From positions 62,001 to 126,000 of the forward strand of contig NZ_QEXV01000001.1 in NCBI RefSeq assembly GCF_003122085.1: 64,000 nt of DNA, in the 5' to 3' direction. Each line of letters starts with the position of its first letter. Position 1 is the first letter of the stretch. Origin of the DNA: Marinicauda salina. GTDB lineage: Bacteria > Pseudomonadota > Alphaproteobacteria > Caulobacterales > Maricaulaceae. Below, in pieces: positions 26,479-37,222 of the stretch. The notes beneath the pieces are model-generated. The model ran no database searches and was not told the DNA's origin. It was given only the letters and a program-made list of their open reading frames with translations. Both the position numbers and the translations under genes were made by a program.

Positions 26479-29400
26479 TCAGTCGTATTCCATCCGCCAG
26501 CTCAGCGCGACGTCGGCCTCGCCCAGGCCGGACAGGCGCGACAGCAGGGTCAGGCGGTTGGTGAGCGACCACTCGATGCGCGTCGTCGGGGCCGCCGAAC
26601 CGCCGGCGGTCTCAAGCTCGAGATAGACGTCCTCGGCCAGATAGCGCCCGCCGGAGACCACCGTCTCGCCGGTTCGGCCTGTGGTGACGCTCAGCTGATC
26701 GAGCCCGGTCGCCGCGCGCACCGCGCCGATCGGGTCGAAGCCCGCCCCCGTCAGGCTGGCGAGCGCGCCGGCGAGCTGGGCGGCCTGGACACCCGACAGC
26801 GAGCCCGCCCCCTGGTCGAACAGGAGCCGGGAGGCGACCTCGTCCTCGGGCAGAGCCGGCGTCGAGGTGAGCCGGATCCGCGGCGCCTGCGGCGTCCCGG
26901 AGACGACGATCCGCGCCGTGATTTCGCGCGCCTCGCGCACCGCCTCGATATCGAGCGTCGCGGCCTCGGGCGGACCGTTGAAGACGACCCGTCCCCGCGC
27001 CAGCGTGAACGGCCGGCCGAGCAGGCTCGCGCGGCCGCGCTGCAGCGTCGCCGCGCCCTCGAGATCGAGCGCGTCCAGCGTCCCTCCGATGTGAACGTCG
27101 AGCCCCCACTCGGTGTCGAAGGAGGGCCCGCGCACGAAGACGCGCGCCGGTGCGGCGACGTCGTAGTCGAGCGCCACGACCGGACCGCCGCGCCGGACCC
27201 GGCGGCCGTTCGGCTGGCCGGGCAGGTTGATCTCGCGCACCTCGATCATCGGGATCGGCTCGCGGCGGGCCTCGGGCGGCCGGATCTCCGCGCGCTCGAT
27301 CCGCGTCTCTCCCGTGACCGAAACCCGGTTTTCGGCGTAGGTGATCCCGGCCTCGCCGGTCCCCGTCACGTCGGCCTCGTCGCGCGCGACGAGACGGAAG
27401 GTCTCGAAGGCGAGATCGGCGGACGCCGAGACCCCGTCGCCGGCGAGGTCGACCCGGCCCGAACCGGTGAGCCGCCCGTCCGCCCCGTCGCTCGCGCTCA
27501 ACTCGCTGACGATCAGCCGGTCGCTTTCGAAGCGCGCCCGCGCCGTCAGCGCTTCGAGCGAAAGTCCGGACAGCGCATCCCGGAACCGGCCCCCGCTCAG
27601 CGACAGGTCGCCGGAGAGATCCGGCGCGCCGACCGTCCCGGCGAGCGTGAAACCGCCCTCGACATCGCCGGCGAGCGTACGGCCCTCGCCGATATGGAAG
27701 GCGGCGAGCGTGGCGATCTCGCCGGTGATGCGGCCCGAGCCCGACAGGCCGACCGTCCCGGCGAGAATGTCGGCTGCGCCGCGCACCGGTCCGGTCTCCG
27801 CGCGCGCCTCGGCCCGGGCGTCCAGCTCGGCGCCGGCCGCCGTCGCCTCGATGACCAGCGCCTCGCGATCGAGCGTCGCGCGGACGGCGCCGTCGACGGC
27901 GGCGGCGTCCGCGATCTCGGCCGGCGCCAGGTCATGCCCCGCGATCTCCGCGCTCCCCGTCCAGACGCCGTCGCGGTCGCGATCAAGCGCCAGGTCCGCC
28001 GACAGGGTTCCCTGCGTCGGGGCGCGGCCGCGGCGCATGGAGATCAGCGCCGTCGGCACGTCGCGCGCGGCGAGGTCGAAGCCGAGCTCGCCTCCGGCCT
28101 GCTCCAGCCCGGCGCGCAGTTCGCCGTCGCCGACGGCGAGCGCCAGCGCGCCGTCGAACCCTTCGCCGCCGGACAGCCTCATGGGCTCGATCGTGGCGAC
28201 GTCGACCCGGCCATAGCGCCCCGAAAGCGACATCGACAGGTCGAACGGGCCGCGGGCGAGGCGCGCCTCGCCTTCGCCCGTCAACCTCAGGCTCGCGCCA
28301 TAGGCGCCGTCCAGCTCGAGACCGAGCGCGACCTGCTCGAGCGGGCCCTGCGCAGTGGCCGTCAGCGTGTCGAGATAGACCATGTCGGCGCGCACCATGT
28401 CGCGGCCGCGCACGCGCGCATCGAGGACGCCCTCGGCGAGTTCGGCGCGCACGTCGAAGGAGCCGAAGCCGTTGAGCGGAATCAGCGTCAGCCGGGCGTC
28501 GAGCGCGCCCGGCCCGGCGCCGGCGCGACCCTCGACGGAGAATCCGCCGAACCGACCCTCCAGCTGCTCGAGTTCGACAGCGTCGCCGCGGCGGACGAAA
28601 TCGCCGGCGAGATCGACCGCGCCCGCTTCGCCGTCGCCTTCGAGCCGGAACACGCCGGTGAAGGCGTCGAGCGGTCCGCCGCCCTCCAGCCGCAGGCGCG
28701 GCTCGGCGAGAACCACCGGTCCCGCCCCGGCCTCCTCGGCGGCGATCTCGGCGCGCACGCGCACGCCCTGCTCGGATGAGCGGACCTCGAAGGCGGCCGC
28801 CGCCGCGCCCTCCAGCCGCATCGCCGCGACCGGGGCGTCTCCCGACCAGACCGCCTCGCCGGCCAGGCTCCACACCCCGCCGCTGCGTTCGCCCTGCGCG
28901 TCGACCGTGAGGGCGTCGCTGTCCACCAAAAGCGTGCTTAGCTGCAAACCCTCGCCGCGGGCGAAGCGGCCGGCGACGCGCGCCGAGGCGCCGTCGGCGA
29001 TCCAGGCGTTCCACGCCTCGGCGAGCTCGGCCGAGGCGACCTCCACGTCGAACTCGACCGCGCCGGAGAAATCGCCCGCCAGCTCGGCCTCGACCGGACC
29101 GCGCGCCCGGAACGCCTCGCGGATCCGGCTGAAGTCGAGGTTCGGGCTCGAGGCCTGAAACGCGTAGCGCCGCGCCGCCAGATCGACCGCGCCCGAGCCG
29201 GTCGCGGTCCCCGCCGCGCCGGCCACGCGCAGCGTTTCGAATTCGAGCCGGCTGTCGGCGCGATTCCAGGCGAACGCCGCCTCGAGGGAGGGGTCGCCGC
29301 CCAGCGCGCCGTCCACCGACGCCCACCGGACCGACGCGCCGGCGGTTTCGAGACGGGTCTCGATCACGGGCGCCGCCATCGGGCCTTCGAGCGTGACCGG

Positions 29401-30576
29401 TCCCGAAGCGCGGCCGAAGCTTGCGAAGCCGAGATCGAGGCCGTCGGCGCGCACGCTTCCCTCGAAGCGCGGCGGGCCGTCGAGTGAGAGCACGCCGTCG
29501 GCGGCGAGCGTTTCGGCGACCACGCGCTCGCGCGACAGTACGGCGACGAGGCCGGCGGCCTGCGACGCCTCGAGCGTTATCGTCCGCGATCCGGTGCGCT
29601 GCGCGCGCAACGCCAGTCCGGGGCTGTCGATCTCCGCCTCCAGCGCATCCAGGCGCACGCGTTGCAGCGCACCGCCGCGCAGCGGCGCCTCGGCGCGGAA
29701 CGTCGCCGGCCCGCCGAGCCCGCGGGCGATGCGCTCCAGCCCCGGCCAGGCGCCCGGCCGCGCCTCGCCCTCGATCACGGCGCGCGCGTCGGCCCAGTCG
29801 AGCGTCGCGGCGAGCGCCTCGGTCTCGCCCGCTTCCAGGACCAGCTCGCCGGCGCCGTCGCGCTCGGTTCCCTGCGCGGAGAAGCGGCCGGACAGGCCCG
29901 CCTCCGGCGCGCGCATGAGCGTCGCCAGCGCGCCGCCCGGCGCGGCTTCCAGATCACCGTCGACGACGATCTCTTCGCCCAGGCGCGCCTCGAAACTCAG
30001 CCGGTCGCCCGGCGCATCGAGGCGCTCGACGACGGCTTCGGCGCGCCAGTCCCCGTCGACGTTCGCGAGCCCGCCCTCGAGGCGCAGCTCCGCCGCGACG
30101 CCGATCACCGGCTCGCCGAGCTCGAGGCGCCCGACGGCCAGCCGCTCCAGGGAGACGGACAGGCCGGGCCCGCCGCCGCTCTCGGAGGCCGAGTCGTCCT
30201 GAACCGGTCGGCGCGCTACGGCGAGCCGATCGGCCGTGACTTCCTCGAGCGCGAGGCGACGCCCGATCAGCGCCAGCGGCGACCAGTCGACGGTCACGTT
30301 CTCCAGCGTCAGCCAGACGCCTTCGGAGTCAGTCAGCGTGATTTCGCCGATGGTCAGGCGGTCGAGCGGATTCCCGGACAGATCGGACAGTTCGATCACG
30401 CCGTAGCCGCCGGCCCGGCGGCCGTCGGCGGCGTTCTCGACGAGCGTGCGCCCGGTCTGGCCCGACAGCATGAACCAGGCGACGCCGATCGCGGCCGCCA
30501 AGAGCGCGGTCAGCACGCCGGCCGTCCAGGCGGCGACGAGCAGCCAGCGGCGCGGATGTCGCTTCGCCCCGGCCAT
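26479..30576 (-). CDS. tamB: TamB, translocation and assembly module inner-membrane component
   Basis: A 1365-residue protein. One N-terminal membrane helix (WLLVAAWTAGVLTALLAAAIGVAWF) anchors a very long periplasmic region of repeated beta-strands (AsmA/TamB type). The conserved C-terminal DUF490 domain ends RLTLLSRLSGLGEADVALSWRMEY. It spans the periplasm and works with TamA in outer-membrane homeostasis and lipid transport. Its start overlaps the TamA stop (TGATG), so the two are coupled. Length is in the normal range for TamB. Confidence 0.94.
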   Translation of the reverse strand: MAGAKRHPRRWLLVAAWTAGVLTALLAAAIGVAWFMLSGQTGRTLVENAADGRRAGGYGVIELSDLSGNPLDRLTIGEITLTDSEGVWLTLENVTVDWSPLALIGRRLALEEVTADRLAVARRPVQDDSASESGGGPGLSVSLERLAVGRLELGEPVIGVAAELRLEGGLANVDGDWRAEAVVERLDAPGDRLSFEARLGEEIVVDGDLEAAPGGALATLMRAPEAGLSGRFSAQGTERDGAGELVLEAGETEALAATLDWADARAVIEGEARPGAWPGLERIARGLGGPATFRAEAPLRGGALQRVRLDALEAEIDSPGLALRAQRTGSRTITLEASQAAGLVAVLSRERVVAETLAADGVLSLDGPPRFEGSVRADGLDLGFASFGRASGPVTLEGPMAAPVIETRLETAGASVRWASVDGALGGDPSLEAAFAWNRADSRLEFETLRVAGAAGTATGSGAVDLAARRYAFQASSPNLDFSRIREAFRARGPVEAELAGDFSGAVEFDVEVASAELAEAWNAWIADGASARVAGRFARGEGLQLSTLLVDSDALTVDAQGERSGGVWSLAGEAVWSGDAPVAAMRLEGAAAAAFEVRSSEQGVRVRAEIAAEEAGAGPVVLAEPRLRLEGGGPLDAFTGVFRLEGDGEAGAVDLAGDFVRRGDAVELEQLEGRFGGFSVEGRAGAGPGALDARLTLIPLNGFGSFDVRAELAEGVLDARVRGRDMVRADMVYLDTLTATAQGPLEQVALGLELDGAYGASLRLTGEGEARLARGPFDLSMSLSGRYGRVDVATIEPMRLSGGEGFDGALALAVGDGELRAGLEQAGGELGFDLAARDVPTALISMRRGRAPTQGTLSADLALDRDRDGVWTGSAEIAGHDLAPAEIADAAAVDGAVRATLDREALVIEATAAGAELDARAEARAETGPVRGAADILAGTVGLSGSGRITGEIATLAAFHIGEGRTLAGDVEGGFTLAGTVGAPDLSGDLSLSGGRFRDALSGLSLEALTARARFESDRLIVSELSASDGADGRLTGSGRVDLAGDGVSASADLAFETFRLVARDEADVTGTGEAGITYAENRVSVTGETRIERAEIRPPEARREPIPMIEVREINLPGQPNGRRVRRGGPVVALDYDVAAPARVFVRGPSFDTEWGLDVHIGGTLDALDLEGAATLQRGRASLLGRPFTLARGRVVFNGPPEAATLDIEAVREAREITARIVVSGTPQAPRIRLTSTPALPEDEVASRLLFDQGAGSLSGVQAAQLAGALASLTGAGFDPIGAVRAATGLDQLSVTTGRTGETVVSGGRYLAEDVYLELETAGGSAAPTTRIEWSLTNRLTLLSRLSGLGEADVALSWRMEYD

Positions 30577-32375
30577 CAGAACGCCTGCCCGATGCTGATA
30601 TAGACATGGACCGGATCGTCGCCGTCGCGCGGATCCAGCGGCGTGGCGATGTCGACGCGCAGCGGTCCGAAGCCGGGATAGTAGCGAACCCCGAGCCCCG
30701 CGCCGAAGCGCAGGTCGTCGACCGTCGGCGTCCGGTCGGCCGCCGCAGCGCCGCCGTCGACGAAGGCGACGAAGCCCAGCCGCTCGGAGCGCCGCCAGCG
30801 CGCCTCCAGCCCGGTCTCGACCACCGAGCGGCCGCCGAACGGTTCGAGCGCGCCGGTATCCTCATCCAGCCGGAACGGACTGAGCGCCTGGTACTCGTAG
30901 CCGCGCACCGAGCCTCCGCCCCCGGAGAAGAAGCGCAGATCGACCGGCACCTCCTCGGCCTTGGCGCCGAACAGCGAGCCCGCGCGCGCTCGCGCGGCGA
31001 TGACGACGTCGGTCGAGACCCGGATATAGCTGCGGACCGCCGCCTCAGCGCGCACATAGCGGCTGTCGGCGTCGCCGAACGCCGCGCCGGGCGTGACGCG
31101 CAGCTCGGCGAAAACGCCGGACTGCGGATCGAGCACGTTCTCGCGATCGTCATAGGCCGCCGACAGGGGAAAGTTCACGGAATTCAGCAGCCGCGATCCG
31201 GCCGCGTCGTCAATGTCGGCGGTCTGGAACGACACCGCCGCGGAAGCGTCGATCACATCGGTGATCGGCCGCGTGACCCCGGCGCGCAGGCGCACGACGT
31301 CCTGGTCGAAGGCGTCGGTGCGCTCGGCGGCGGCTTCGGCGAGCAAGTCCAGCGTCTGGCCGTAGCGCCGCCAGTGGGGCACGTCGAGGCGGACGCCCAG
31401 ACCGTATCCGAGCGTCGCCGCCCGTCCGTGGACGGTCAGCGTCTCGTCGCCGCGAAACATGTTGCGCCGCGCCCACTCGCCGTCGAGACCCGACCCCTCG
31501 GACGTCGACCAGCGCAGGGCGGCCTCGATGCGGTGCTTCGGCGTCGGCTCCATGCGGACGTCGACAGGGCGCTCCACGCCGGTCGCGTCCGGAGCGATGC
31601 GCGTTTCCGCGATCTGCACGCTCTCCAGCGCCTGCAGGCGCTGGCTGTAGCGCTGCAGCGCGTCCTGGCTCGCCGGCTCGCCGACCTCGTAGGGTGCGAG
31701 GCGGGCGACGAACGAGTCGCGCAGGTCCGCCAGGCCGCCAGCGCGCTGGGGCGCGCCGAAGCGGATGAACGGCCCGGTCTCGAAGTGGAACTCGGCCGAC
31801 GCGGTCGAGGTCTCGTGATCAATGACGATGTCGTCCTCACCGCTCCCGGCGAACGGCCATCCGCCGTCGCGCAGCCGCCCGACGACCCGGCCGCGCGCCT
31901 CGATCACGTCGCGCGCAACGACGGGATCGCCGGGCGCCAGTTCGAGCGCGGAGACGATCTCCTCGCCGGGACGGCTCGCTGGCGAGTCCGGCTGGTCGAA
32001 GGCGATGTCGACGATCTCGAAGGTGAAGCGCCGGCCGGCGTCCACGCGCACCAACGGCGCGCCGTCATCGTCCAGGCGGGCGTCCACCAGCGCGGCGTAA
32101 TAGCCCTGGGAATCGAGGTATGCGCGGACCCGGTCGGCGGCGCGGCGCGCACGATCCCGGGCGCGCCAGCGGCTTTCAGGCGCGCCCTCCGCCTCGCCGA
32201 CGATGCGGTCGATCCCGGCGCGAAGCTCGGCGTCCTGGACGCCCTCGACGCGCGCGAGCGGAGCCGCGTTCGCGACGCCGCCGCCCGCCCACGCCGCGAC
32301 CACGGCGCCGGCCAGAAGCGGGCGCAGGACGGCCATCAGGACCTGGAAAAGGCGGGGTACTGGCAGCAAGCGCAC
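30576..32375 (-). CDS. tamA: TamA, Omp85-family outer-membrane protein
   Basis: A 599-residue protein with a signal-like N-terminus (residues about 10-37, ending GGVANA). POTRA domains fill about residues 45-260. A 16-strand barrel follows, with the Omp85 motif GGSVRGYEY near residue 480 and a terminal Phe (ISIGQAF), the usual barrel-folding signal. It is the first gene of tamA-tamB. Other Omp85 paralogues (BamA) are longer, with five POTRA domains. Confidence 0.94.
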   Translation of the reverse strand: MRLLPVPRLFQVLMAVLRPLLAGAVVAAWAGGGVANAAPLARVEGVQDAELRAGIDRIVGEAEGAPESRWRARDRARRAADRVRAYLDSQGYYAALVDARLDDDGAPLVRVDAGRRFTFEIVDIAFDQPDSPASRPGEEIVSALELAPGDPVVARDVIEARGRVVGRLRDGGWPFAGSGEDDIVIDHETSTASAEFHFETGPFIRFGAPQRAGGLADLRDSFVARLAPYEVGEPASQDALQRYSQRLQALESVQIAETRIAPDATGVERPVDVRMEPTPKHRIEAALRWSTSEGSGLDGEWARRNMFRGDETLTVHGRAATLGYGLGVRLDVPHWRRYGQTLDLLAEAAAERTDAFDQDVVRLRAGVTRPITDVIDASAAVSFQTADIDDAAGSRLLNSVNFPLSAAYDDRENVLDPQSGVFAELRVTPGAAFGDADSRYVRAEAAVRSYIRVSTDVVIAARARAGSLFGAKAEEVPVDLRFFSGGGGSVRGYEYQALSPFRLDEDTGALEPFGGRSVVETGLEARWRRSERLGFVAFVDGGAAAADRTPTVDDLRFGAGLGVRYYPGFGPLRVDIATPLDPRDGDDPVHVYISIGQAF

Positions 32376-32626
32376 TTCGTCCTCAACGCAGCCCGGCGCG
32401 ACGCCGTTGCGCGAGCATTGTCGGCAGTAAGGCGTATTTCGGGCGTAAACCGTGTGGAAACCCTGTAGAGACGGTTTGTGAACCCTGACGTGTCATAACA
32501 CGCTGTCGACGGGGACTCGTTCCGGCGCGACCGCGGATTAGTTCCCGCCCGACGCCGGCGCGACGACGGACGCCGGCCCTGGCGTGCGTTATCACGAGGC
32601 GAGCAAGCGGGGACGTCTCGAGGGCG

Positions 32627-33793
32627 ATGGTCGGAGAAGTCAACAAGAATGCGCGTTCCGAGCGCGGCTGGCTGGGCTGGGTTCAGCTCGCCGTCATCGC
32701 CGCGGTCGTCGTCGTCGCCGTGACCATCACGCTGCGCCTGTCCGGCGGCGAGGACCCGACAGCGGTCGCCCGCGGCGACGGCGCGCGCTCGGAGGCCGTC
32801 CCGGTGCGCGTCATCACGCCGCAGCCCGGCGCCCATCGCGTCGCGGTCGCCTCCACCGGCACGGTGACCGCCAAGGCCATGGTCACGCTCACCCCGCAGG
32901 TCGGCGGCCGCGTCGTCGAACTCTCCGAGGCGGTCCAGGACGGCGGGACGTTCGAGGCCGGCGAGGTGCTGTTCCGGATCGATCCGCGCGATTACGAGAT
33001 CGCCCGCGCCCGCGCCCGCGCCGCGATCGCCGACGCCCGCAGCGCGCTGTCCCAGCTCGAGGCCGAGGCCGCGATCGCCCGCGACGAGTGGCGCTCGCTC
33101 TATCCCGACCGGGAGATCAATCCGCTCGCCGCGCGCGAGCCGCAGCTCGAGGCCGCCCGCGCCCGCCTCATGTCGGCCGAGGCCGACCTTTTCCAGGCCG
33201 AACTCAATCTGGAGCGCACCGCGCTCGCCGCCCCGTTCGACGGCCGCGTCGTCGACAGCCGCATCGAGGAGGGTCAGCTCCTCGTCGCGGGCCAGAATTA
33301 CGGATCGATCTACAATGCGGACGCGATCGAGATCGTCGCGCCCTTCCCGCCCGAGGACGTGGCCCGCCTCGACGGCGCGGAGGGCCGGACCGCGCAACTC
33401 AGCTTCGATGACCGCGCCGACCCGGTCGAAGGCGTCGTGGTGCGGGAGGGCGCGAGCCTCGACGAGCGCTCGCGGCTGATCAATCTTCATATCGAGGCCG
33501 ACGCCGACCACATCCTCAGGCCCGGCGAATTCGTCGACGTGGCGATCGAGGGGCCCAGCCTCGAGACCAGCCTCACCCTGCCCGCGCGCGCCGTCTCCGG
33601 CCTCAATACGGTCGCCGTCGTCCGTGACGGCCGCATCGCGCTCGTCGAGGTCGATGTCCGCGACCGCACGCGCGAGGGCGTGGTCGTCGCGCCGTTCGAC
33701 GCCGGCGACGGCGTGATCGTCACGCCGCTGCCCGAGGACTCCGAGGGACGGGCCGCCGAAATCCTCGAACCCGCCGGCGGAACCGGCGGATGA
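32627..33793 (+). CDS. RND efflux periplasmic adaptor subunit
   Basis: A 388-residue membrane-fusion protein from ATG 32627. An N-terminal membrane segment (WVQLAVIAAVVVVAVTITL) is followed by a barrel-sandwich domain (VTLTPQVGGRVVELSEAVQDGG...LFRIDPRDYE), a helical hairpin (about 125-190) and a beta-barrel. It lacks a lipobox, unlike the other adaptor in the window. The stop overlaps the start of the downstream pump by ATGA. It is transcribed divergently from tamA. Confidence 0.93.
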   Translation: MVGEVNKNARSERGWLGWVQLAVIAAVVVVAVTITLRLSGGEDPTAVARGDGARSEAVPVRVITPQPGAHRVAVASTGTVTAKAMVTLTPQVGGRVVELSEAVQDGGTFEAGEVLFRIDPRDYEIARARARAAIADARSALSQLEAEAAIARDEWRSLYPDREINPLAAREPQLEAARARLMSAEADLFQAELNLERTALAAPFDGRVVDSRIEEGQLLVAGQNYGSIYNADAIEIVAPFPPEDVARLDGAEGRTAQLSFDDRADPVEGVVVREGASLDERSRLINLHIEADADHILRPGEFVDVAIEGPSLETSLTLPARAVSGLNTVAVVRDGRIALVEVDVRDRTREGVVVAPFDAGDGVIVTPLPEDSEGRAAEILEPAGGTGG

Positions 33794-36700
33794 CCGAGAG
33801 CGAGCTCCCGCCCCCGCCCCCGCCGCGGCCCTGGCCGGGCGCGGGACTGATCGGCTGGTTCGTCCACAATCCGGTCGCGGCGAACCTGCTCATGATCCTG
33901 TTCCTCCTCGGCGGCGCGGTGACGGCCGCGACCATGACGACCGAGGTCTTTCCGACGATCTCGCCGCGCCAGGTCCAGGTCGCGGTGATCTATCCCGGCG
34001 CGACGCCCGAGGACGTCGAGGAATCGATCACCCGCCGCGTCGAGGAGGCCGTGCTCGGCGTCGACGGGGTCGACCGCGTGCGCTCGGTCGCCTCCGAGGG
34101 CCGCGGCACGATCACGGTCGAATTGCGTGATTTCGTCGACGCCCAGGTGGTCAAGGACGACGTCGAGACCGCGGTGGATTCGCTCGTCGACTTCCCGCCC
34201 GCCGACGCCGAGGAGCCGCAGGTGCGCGTGCCCCAGCCGGTCACGACGATCCTGACCTTCGCGCTCACCGGGCCGGTGAGCGAACGCACGCTGCGCGAAA
34301 CCGGCGAGCGCGTCGAACGCGACCTGCTCTCCCGCGACGGCATCTCGACGGTGCGCCTGCGCGGGGTGCGCCGTTACGAGATATCGATCGCGCTGCGTGA
34401 AGAGCAGCTGCGCCGCTACGACCTGACCTTCGAGGAAGTGGCCAACACGGTGCGCGCCTTCTCGATCGATCTCTCCGGCGGCGAGATCCGCGCCGAAAGC
34501 GGCGAGATCCTTCTGAGGACCGACGCCCGGCGCGAGACCGGCGAGGCCTTCGAGGACGTGATCCTTCGCTCGGCGCCCGACGGCACGCGCGTGCGCCTGG
34601 GCGACGTCGCCGACATCACCGACGGCTTCCAGGACGATCCGCTTCTGTCGCGCTTCAACGACGAGCCGGCCGTCTTCGTCGACGTCCAGACCCAGGGCTC
34701 GGAAGACCTGCTCACGGTGCGCGACAGCGCCATCGCCTATGTCGAGGAGGCCGAGCTGCCGCCGGGCGTCGCACTGACGGTGGCTTCCGACCAGAGCGAC
34801 ATCTTCCGCGACCGAATCCTGCTGCTGGCGCGCAACGCCATCATCGGCTTCACGCTGGTCTTCCTGCTGCTCGTCCTGATGCTCGATCTCAGGCTCGCTT
34901 TCTGGGTGTCGATGGGCGTGCCGATCTCCTTCCTCGGCGGCTTCGCCGCCTTCGGCGCGGTCGGCGTGACGCTGAACTTCGTCACCACGTTCGGCCTGAT
35001 CATCGTGCTCGGCATCGTCGTCGACGACGCCATCGTGGTCGGCGAGAACACCGACCGCGAGCGACATCGAGGCCGAACCGCCGACGAGGCGTCGATCGCG
35101 GGCGTGACCGGCGTGGCTCCGCCCGTGCTCGTCGGCGTGCTCACCACCATGGCCGCCTTCGGCCCGCTCATCTTCGCCACCGGCGAGTTCACCGAGATCG
35201 TCCGGCCGATCCCCATCGTCGTGATCTGCATTCTCGGCGTGTCGCTGATCGAGGCCTTCCTCATCCTGCCCTCCCACCTCGCCCATGGCGGCGAGTGGTC
35301 GCGCGGCCCGCTGGCGCGAATCCAGGAGGCCGTCGCGGCCGCGCTCGCCGCCTTCGCCGACAATGTGATCCACGGCTGGGCGCTGTTCGCCGCCCGCATG
35401 CGCTATGTCGTCGCCGCCGTCGGGATCGTCGTACTCGTCGGCGTGTTCAGCCTCGCGGTCACCGGCGTGGTGCGCTTCGTCTTCTTCCCCGCCATCGAGG
35501 CCGAGGAGATCACCGCCGACATCGTCCTGCCCGAGGGCGCGCCCTTCGAGGCCACGCGCGAGGCCGCCGAGACGCTGCTCGCCGCCGCGCGCGAGCTGAA
35601 CGAGGAGTACGCCGGGCGCGGCGAGCCGGTGATCCGCTCGGTGGCCGCGACCATCGGCGGGCGCACCAGCCTGTTCGGCGGCCCCGGCTCCAGCGCGACG
35701 ACGGTCGTGGCCTCGAACATCGCCCAGATCGAATTGCAGCTGACGCCGGCCTCGCAGCGCTCCGTCGCCTCGAGCGCGCTCGAGCGCGAATGGCGCGCCC
35801 GGGTCGGGCCGCTGCCCGGCGTCGAGCGGGTCACCTTCGTCTCGTCGGCCGGCCCGCAGGACGCCGACATCGCCTACGAGCTGGCGCATCCCGACAATGA
35901 CACGCTCACCCGGGCGGTCGGCGAGATGGCCGATGCGCTCGGCGGCGTCCCCGGGGTCACCGAGATCGACGACGGCTTCGATCTCGGCAAGCGCCAGCTC
36001 AATTTCGAGCTCACGCCCGCCGGCGAGGCGGCGGGGCTCACCCCCGTCGACATCGCCCGCCAGGTCCGCCAGGCCTTCTTCGGCGAGGAGATCGACCGCA
36101 TCCAGCGCGGCCGCGAGGAAGTGCGCGTCTATGTCCGCCTGCCCGAGGCCCAGCGCACCGACCTGTCCGAGCTCGACACGCTGCGCATCCGCACGCGCGA
36201 CGGGACGGCGCTACCGCTCAGCGTCGCCGCCAACGTGATCGAGACGCGCGGCTTCACCCAGATCGAGCGCATCGACGGAAGGCGCATCCTCGAGGTCACC
36301 GCCGACGTCGAGGAGGACGTGATCACGCCGGGCGAGGCGCGTTCCCGCGTCGAGGCCGAGATCCTGCCGGAGCTCCAGGAACGCTATCCCGGCCTGCGCT
36401 GGCGGCTTTCCGGCGCCGGGCGCGAGCAGCAGGAGGACTTCGCCAGCCTCGGCCAGAGCCTGCTGATCGCGATCATCGTCATGTACACGCTGCTGGCGAC
36501 CCAGCTCCGGAGCTATCTCCAGCCCGTGGTGATCCTCATAGCAATCCCGTTCGGGGTCGGCGGGGCGATCCTCGGCCATCTCCTGCTGGGCTACGACCTG
36601 TCGTTTCCCTCGATCTTCGGCACGGTCGCGCTGTCCGGCGTGGTCGTGAACGCCTCGATCGTGCTCATCGACCGCTACAACATCAATCTCGGCCGCGGCT

Positions 36701-36996
36701 TCGACTTCAACGACGCCATCGCCGAAGCGGCCGCCCGGCGTTTCCGCCCGATCCTGATCACCACGCTGACGACGGCGTTCGGGCTGTTGCCGATCATCCT
36801 CGAGACCAGCCCGCAGGCGCAGTTCCTTATCCCGATGGCGGTGAGTCTCGGCGCCGGGCTGCTGTTCGCCTCGACGGCGATCCTGCTCCTGCTGCCCGCC
36901 TTCGTGCTGATCATCGAGGACGTGCGCGGCCGCCATCGCGCCCGCGCCCACGCCGAGGCCCAGGTCAACGGAAACGGCAAACCGGCGAAGGGGTAG
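33790..36996 (+). CDS. RND efflux transporter permease
   Basis: A 1068-residue AcrB-type permease starting with a proline-rich leader (MTESELPPPPPPRPWPG) before helix 1. It contains the family landmarks GIVVDDAIVVGENTDRER and VALSGVVVNASIVLIDRYN, two large periplasmic loops and twelve predicted helices. The VDDAIVVGEN form with no adjacent outer-membrane factor resembles the hydrophobic/amphiphilic-compound group. It is coupled to the adaptor just upstream. A strong hairpin 77 bases downstream may end the transcript. Confidence 0.93.
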   Translation: MTESELPPPPPPRPWPGAGLIGWFVHNPVAANLLMILFLLGGAVTAATMTTEVFPTISPRQVQVAVIYPGATPEDVEESITRRVEEAVLGVDGVDRVRSVASEGRGTITVELRDFVDAQVVKDDVETAVDSLVDFPPADAEEPQVRVPQPVTTILTFALTGPVSERTLRETGERVERDLLSRDGISTVRLRGVRRYEISIALREEQLRRYDLTFEEVANTVRAFSIDLSGGEIRAESGEILLRTDARRETGEAFEDVILRSAPDGTRVRLGDVADITDGFQDDPLLSRFNDEPAVFVDVQTQGSEDLLTVRDSAIAYVEEAELPPGVALTVASDQSDIFRDRILLLARNAIIGFTLVFLLLVLMLDLRLAFWVSMGVPISFLGGFAAFGAVGVTLNFVTTFGLIIVLGIVVDDAIVVGENTDRERHRGRTADEASIAGVTGVAPPVLVGVLTTMAAFGPLIFATGEFTEIVRPIPIVVICILGVSLIEAFLILPSHLAHGGEWSRGPLARIQEAVAAALAAFADNVIHGWALFAARMRYVVAAVGIVVLVGVFSLAVTGVVRFVFFPAIEAEEITADIVLPEGAPFEATREAAETLLAAARELNEEYAGRGEPVIRSVAATIGGRTSLFGGPGSSATTVVASNIAQIELQLTPASQRSVASSALEREWRARVGPLPGVERVTFVSSAGPQDADIAYELAHPDNDTLTRAVGEMADALGGVPGVTEIDDGFDLGKRQLNFELTPAGEAAGLTPVDIARQVRQAFFGEEIDRIQRGREEVRVYVRLPEAQRTDLSELDTLRIRTRDGTALPLSVAANVIETRGFTQIERIDGRRILEVTADVEEDVITPGEARSRVEAEILPELQERYPGLRWRLSGAGREQQEDFASLGQSLLIAIIVMYTLLATQLRSYLQPVVILIAIPFGVGGAILGHLLLGYDLSFPSIFGTVALSGVVVNASIVLIDRYNINLGRGFDFNDAIAEAAARRFRPILITTLTTAFGLLPIILETSPQAQFLIPMAVSLGAGLLFASTAILLLLPAFVLIIEDVRGRHRARAHAEAQVNGNGKPAKG

Positions 36997-37072
36997 GGCG
37001 ATCCGCGCGGACGTCGGGCGATCCGCGAGGCCTGGCGCCGACGTTGAAGAACAAGACGCGACGTCAATGTCC

Positions 37073-37097
37073 CTTCTCCCCTCCTTGAGGGGAGAAG
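37073..37097. terminator. Hairpin after the RND operon
   Basis: Arms CTTCTCCCC and GGGGAGAAG surround a 7-base loop. No U-run follows, so it is either a weak terminator or one more member of the dispersed palindrome family. Confidence 0.45.
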
Positions 37098-37197
37098 TGA
37101 GATGAGGGGAGAGCGCGCCACGGCCGAACGTCGGACGGCGCCATCGCGGCGCGAAACCAGTCGGCATCGCCAGTCGCAACCAACCCCCTCACCTTCG

Positions 37198-37222
37198 CCT
37201 CTCCCCCTTCCAGGGGGAGAGG
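37198..37222. repeat. GC-rich palindrome
   Basis: Arms CCTCTCCCCC and GGGGGAGAGG around a TTCCA loop. It is the same kind of palindrome as those at 12241, 42668, 42750 and 53907. The rest of 36997-37455 shows no gene; from about 37270 the base composition drops into the AT-rich island that carries the next gene. Confidence 0.6.
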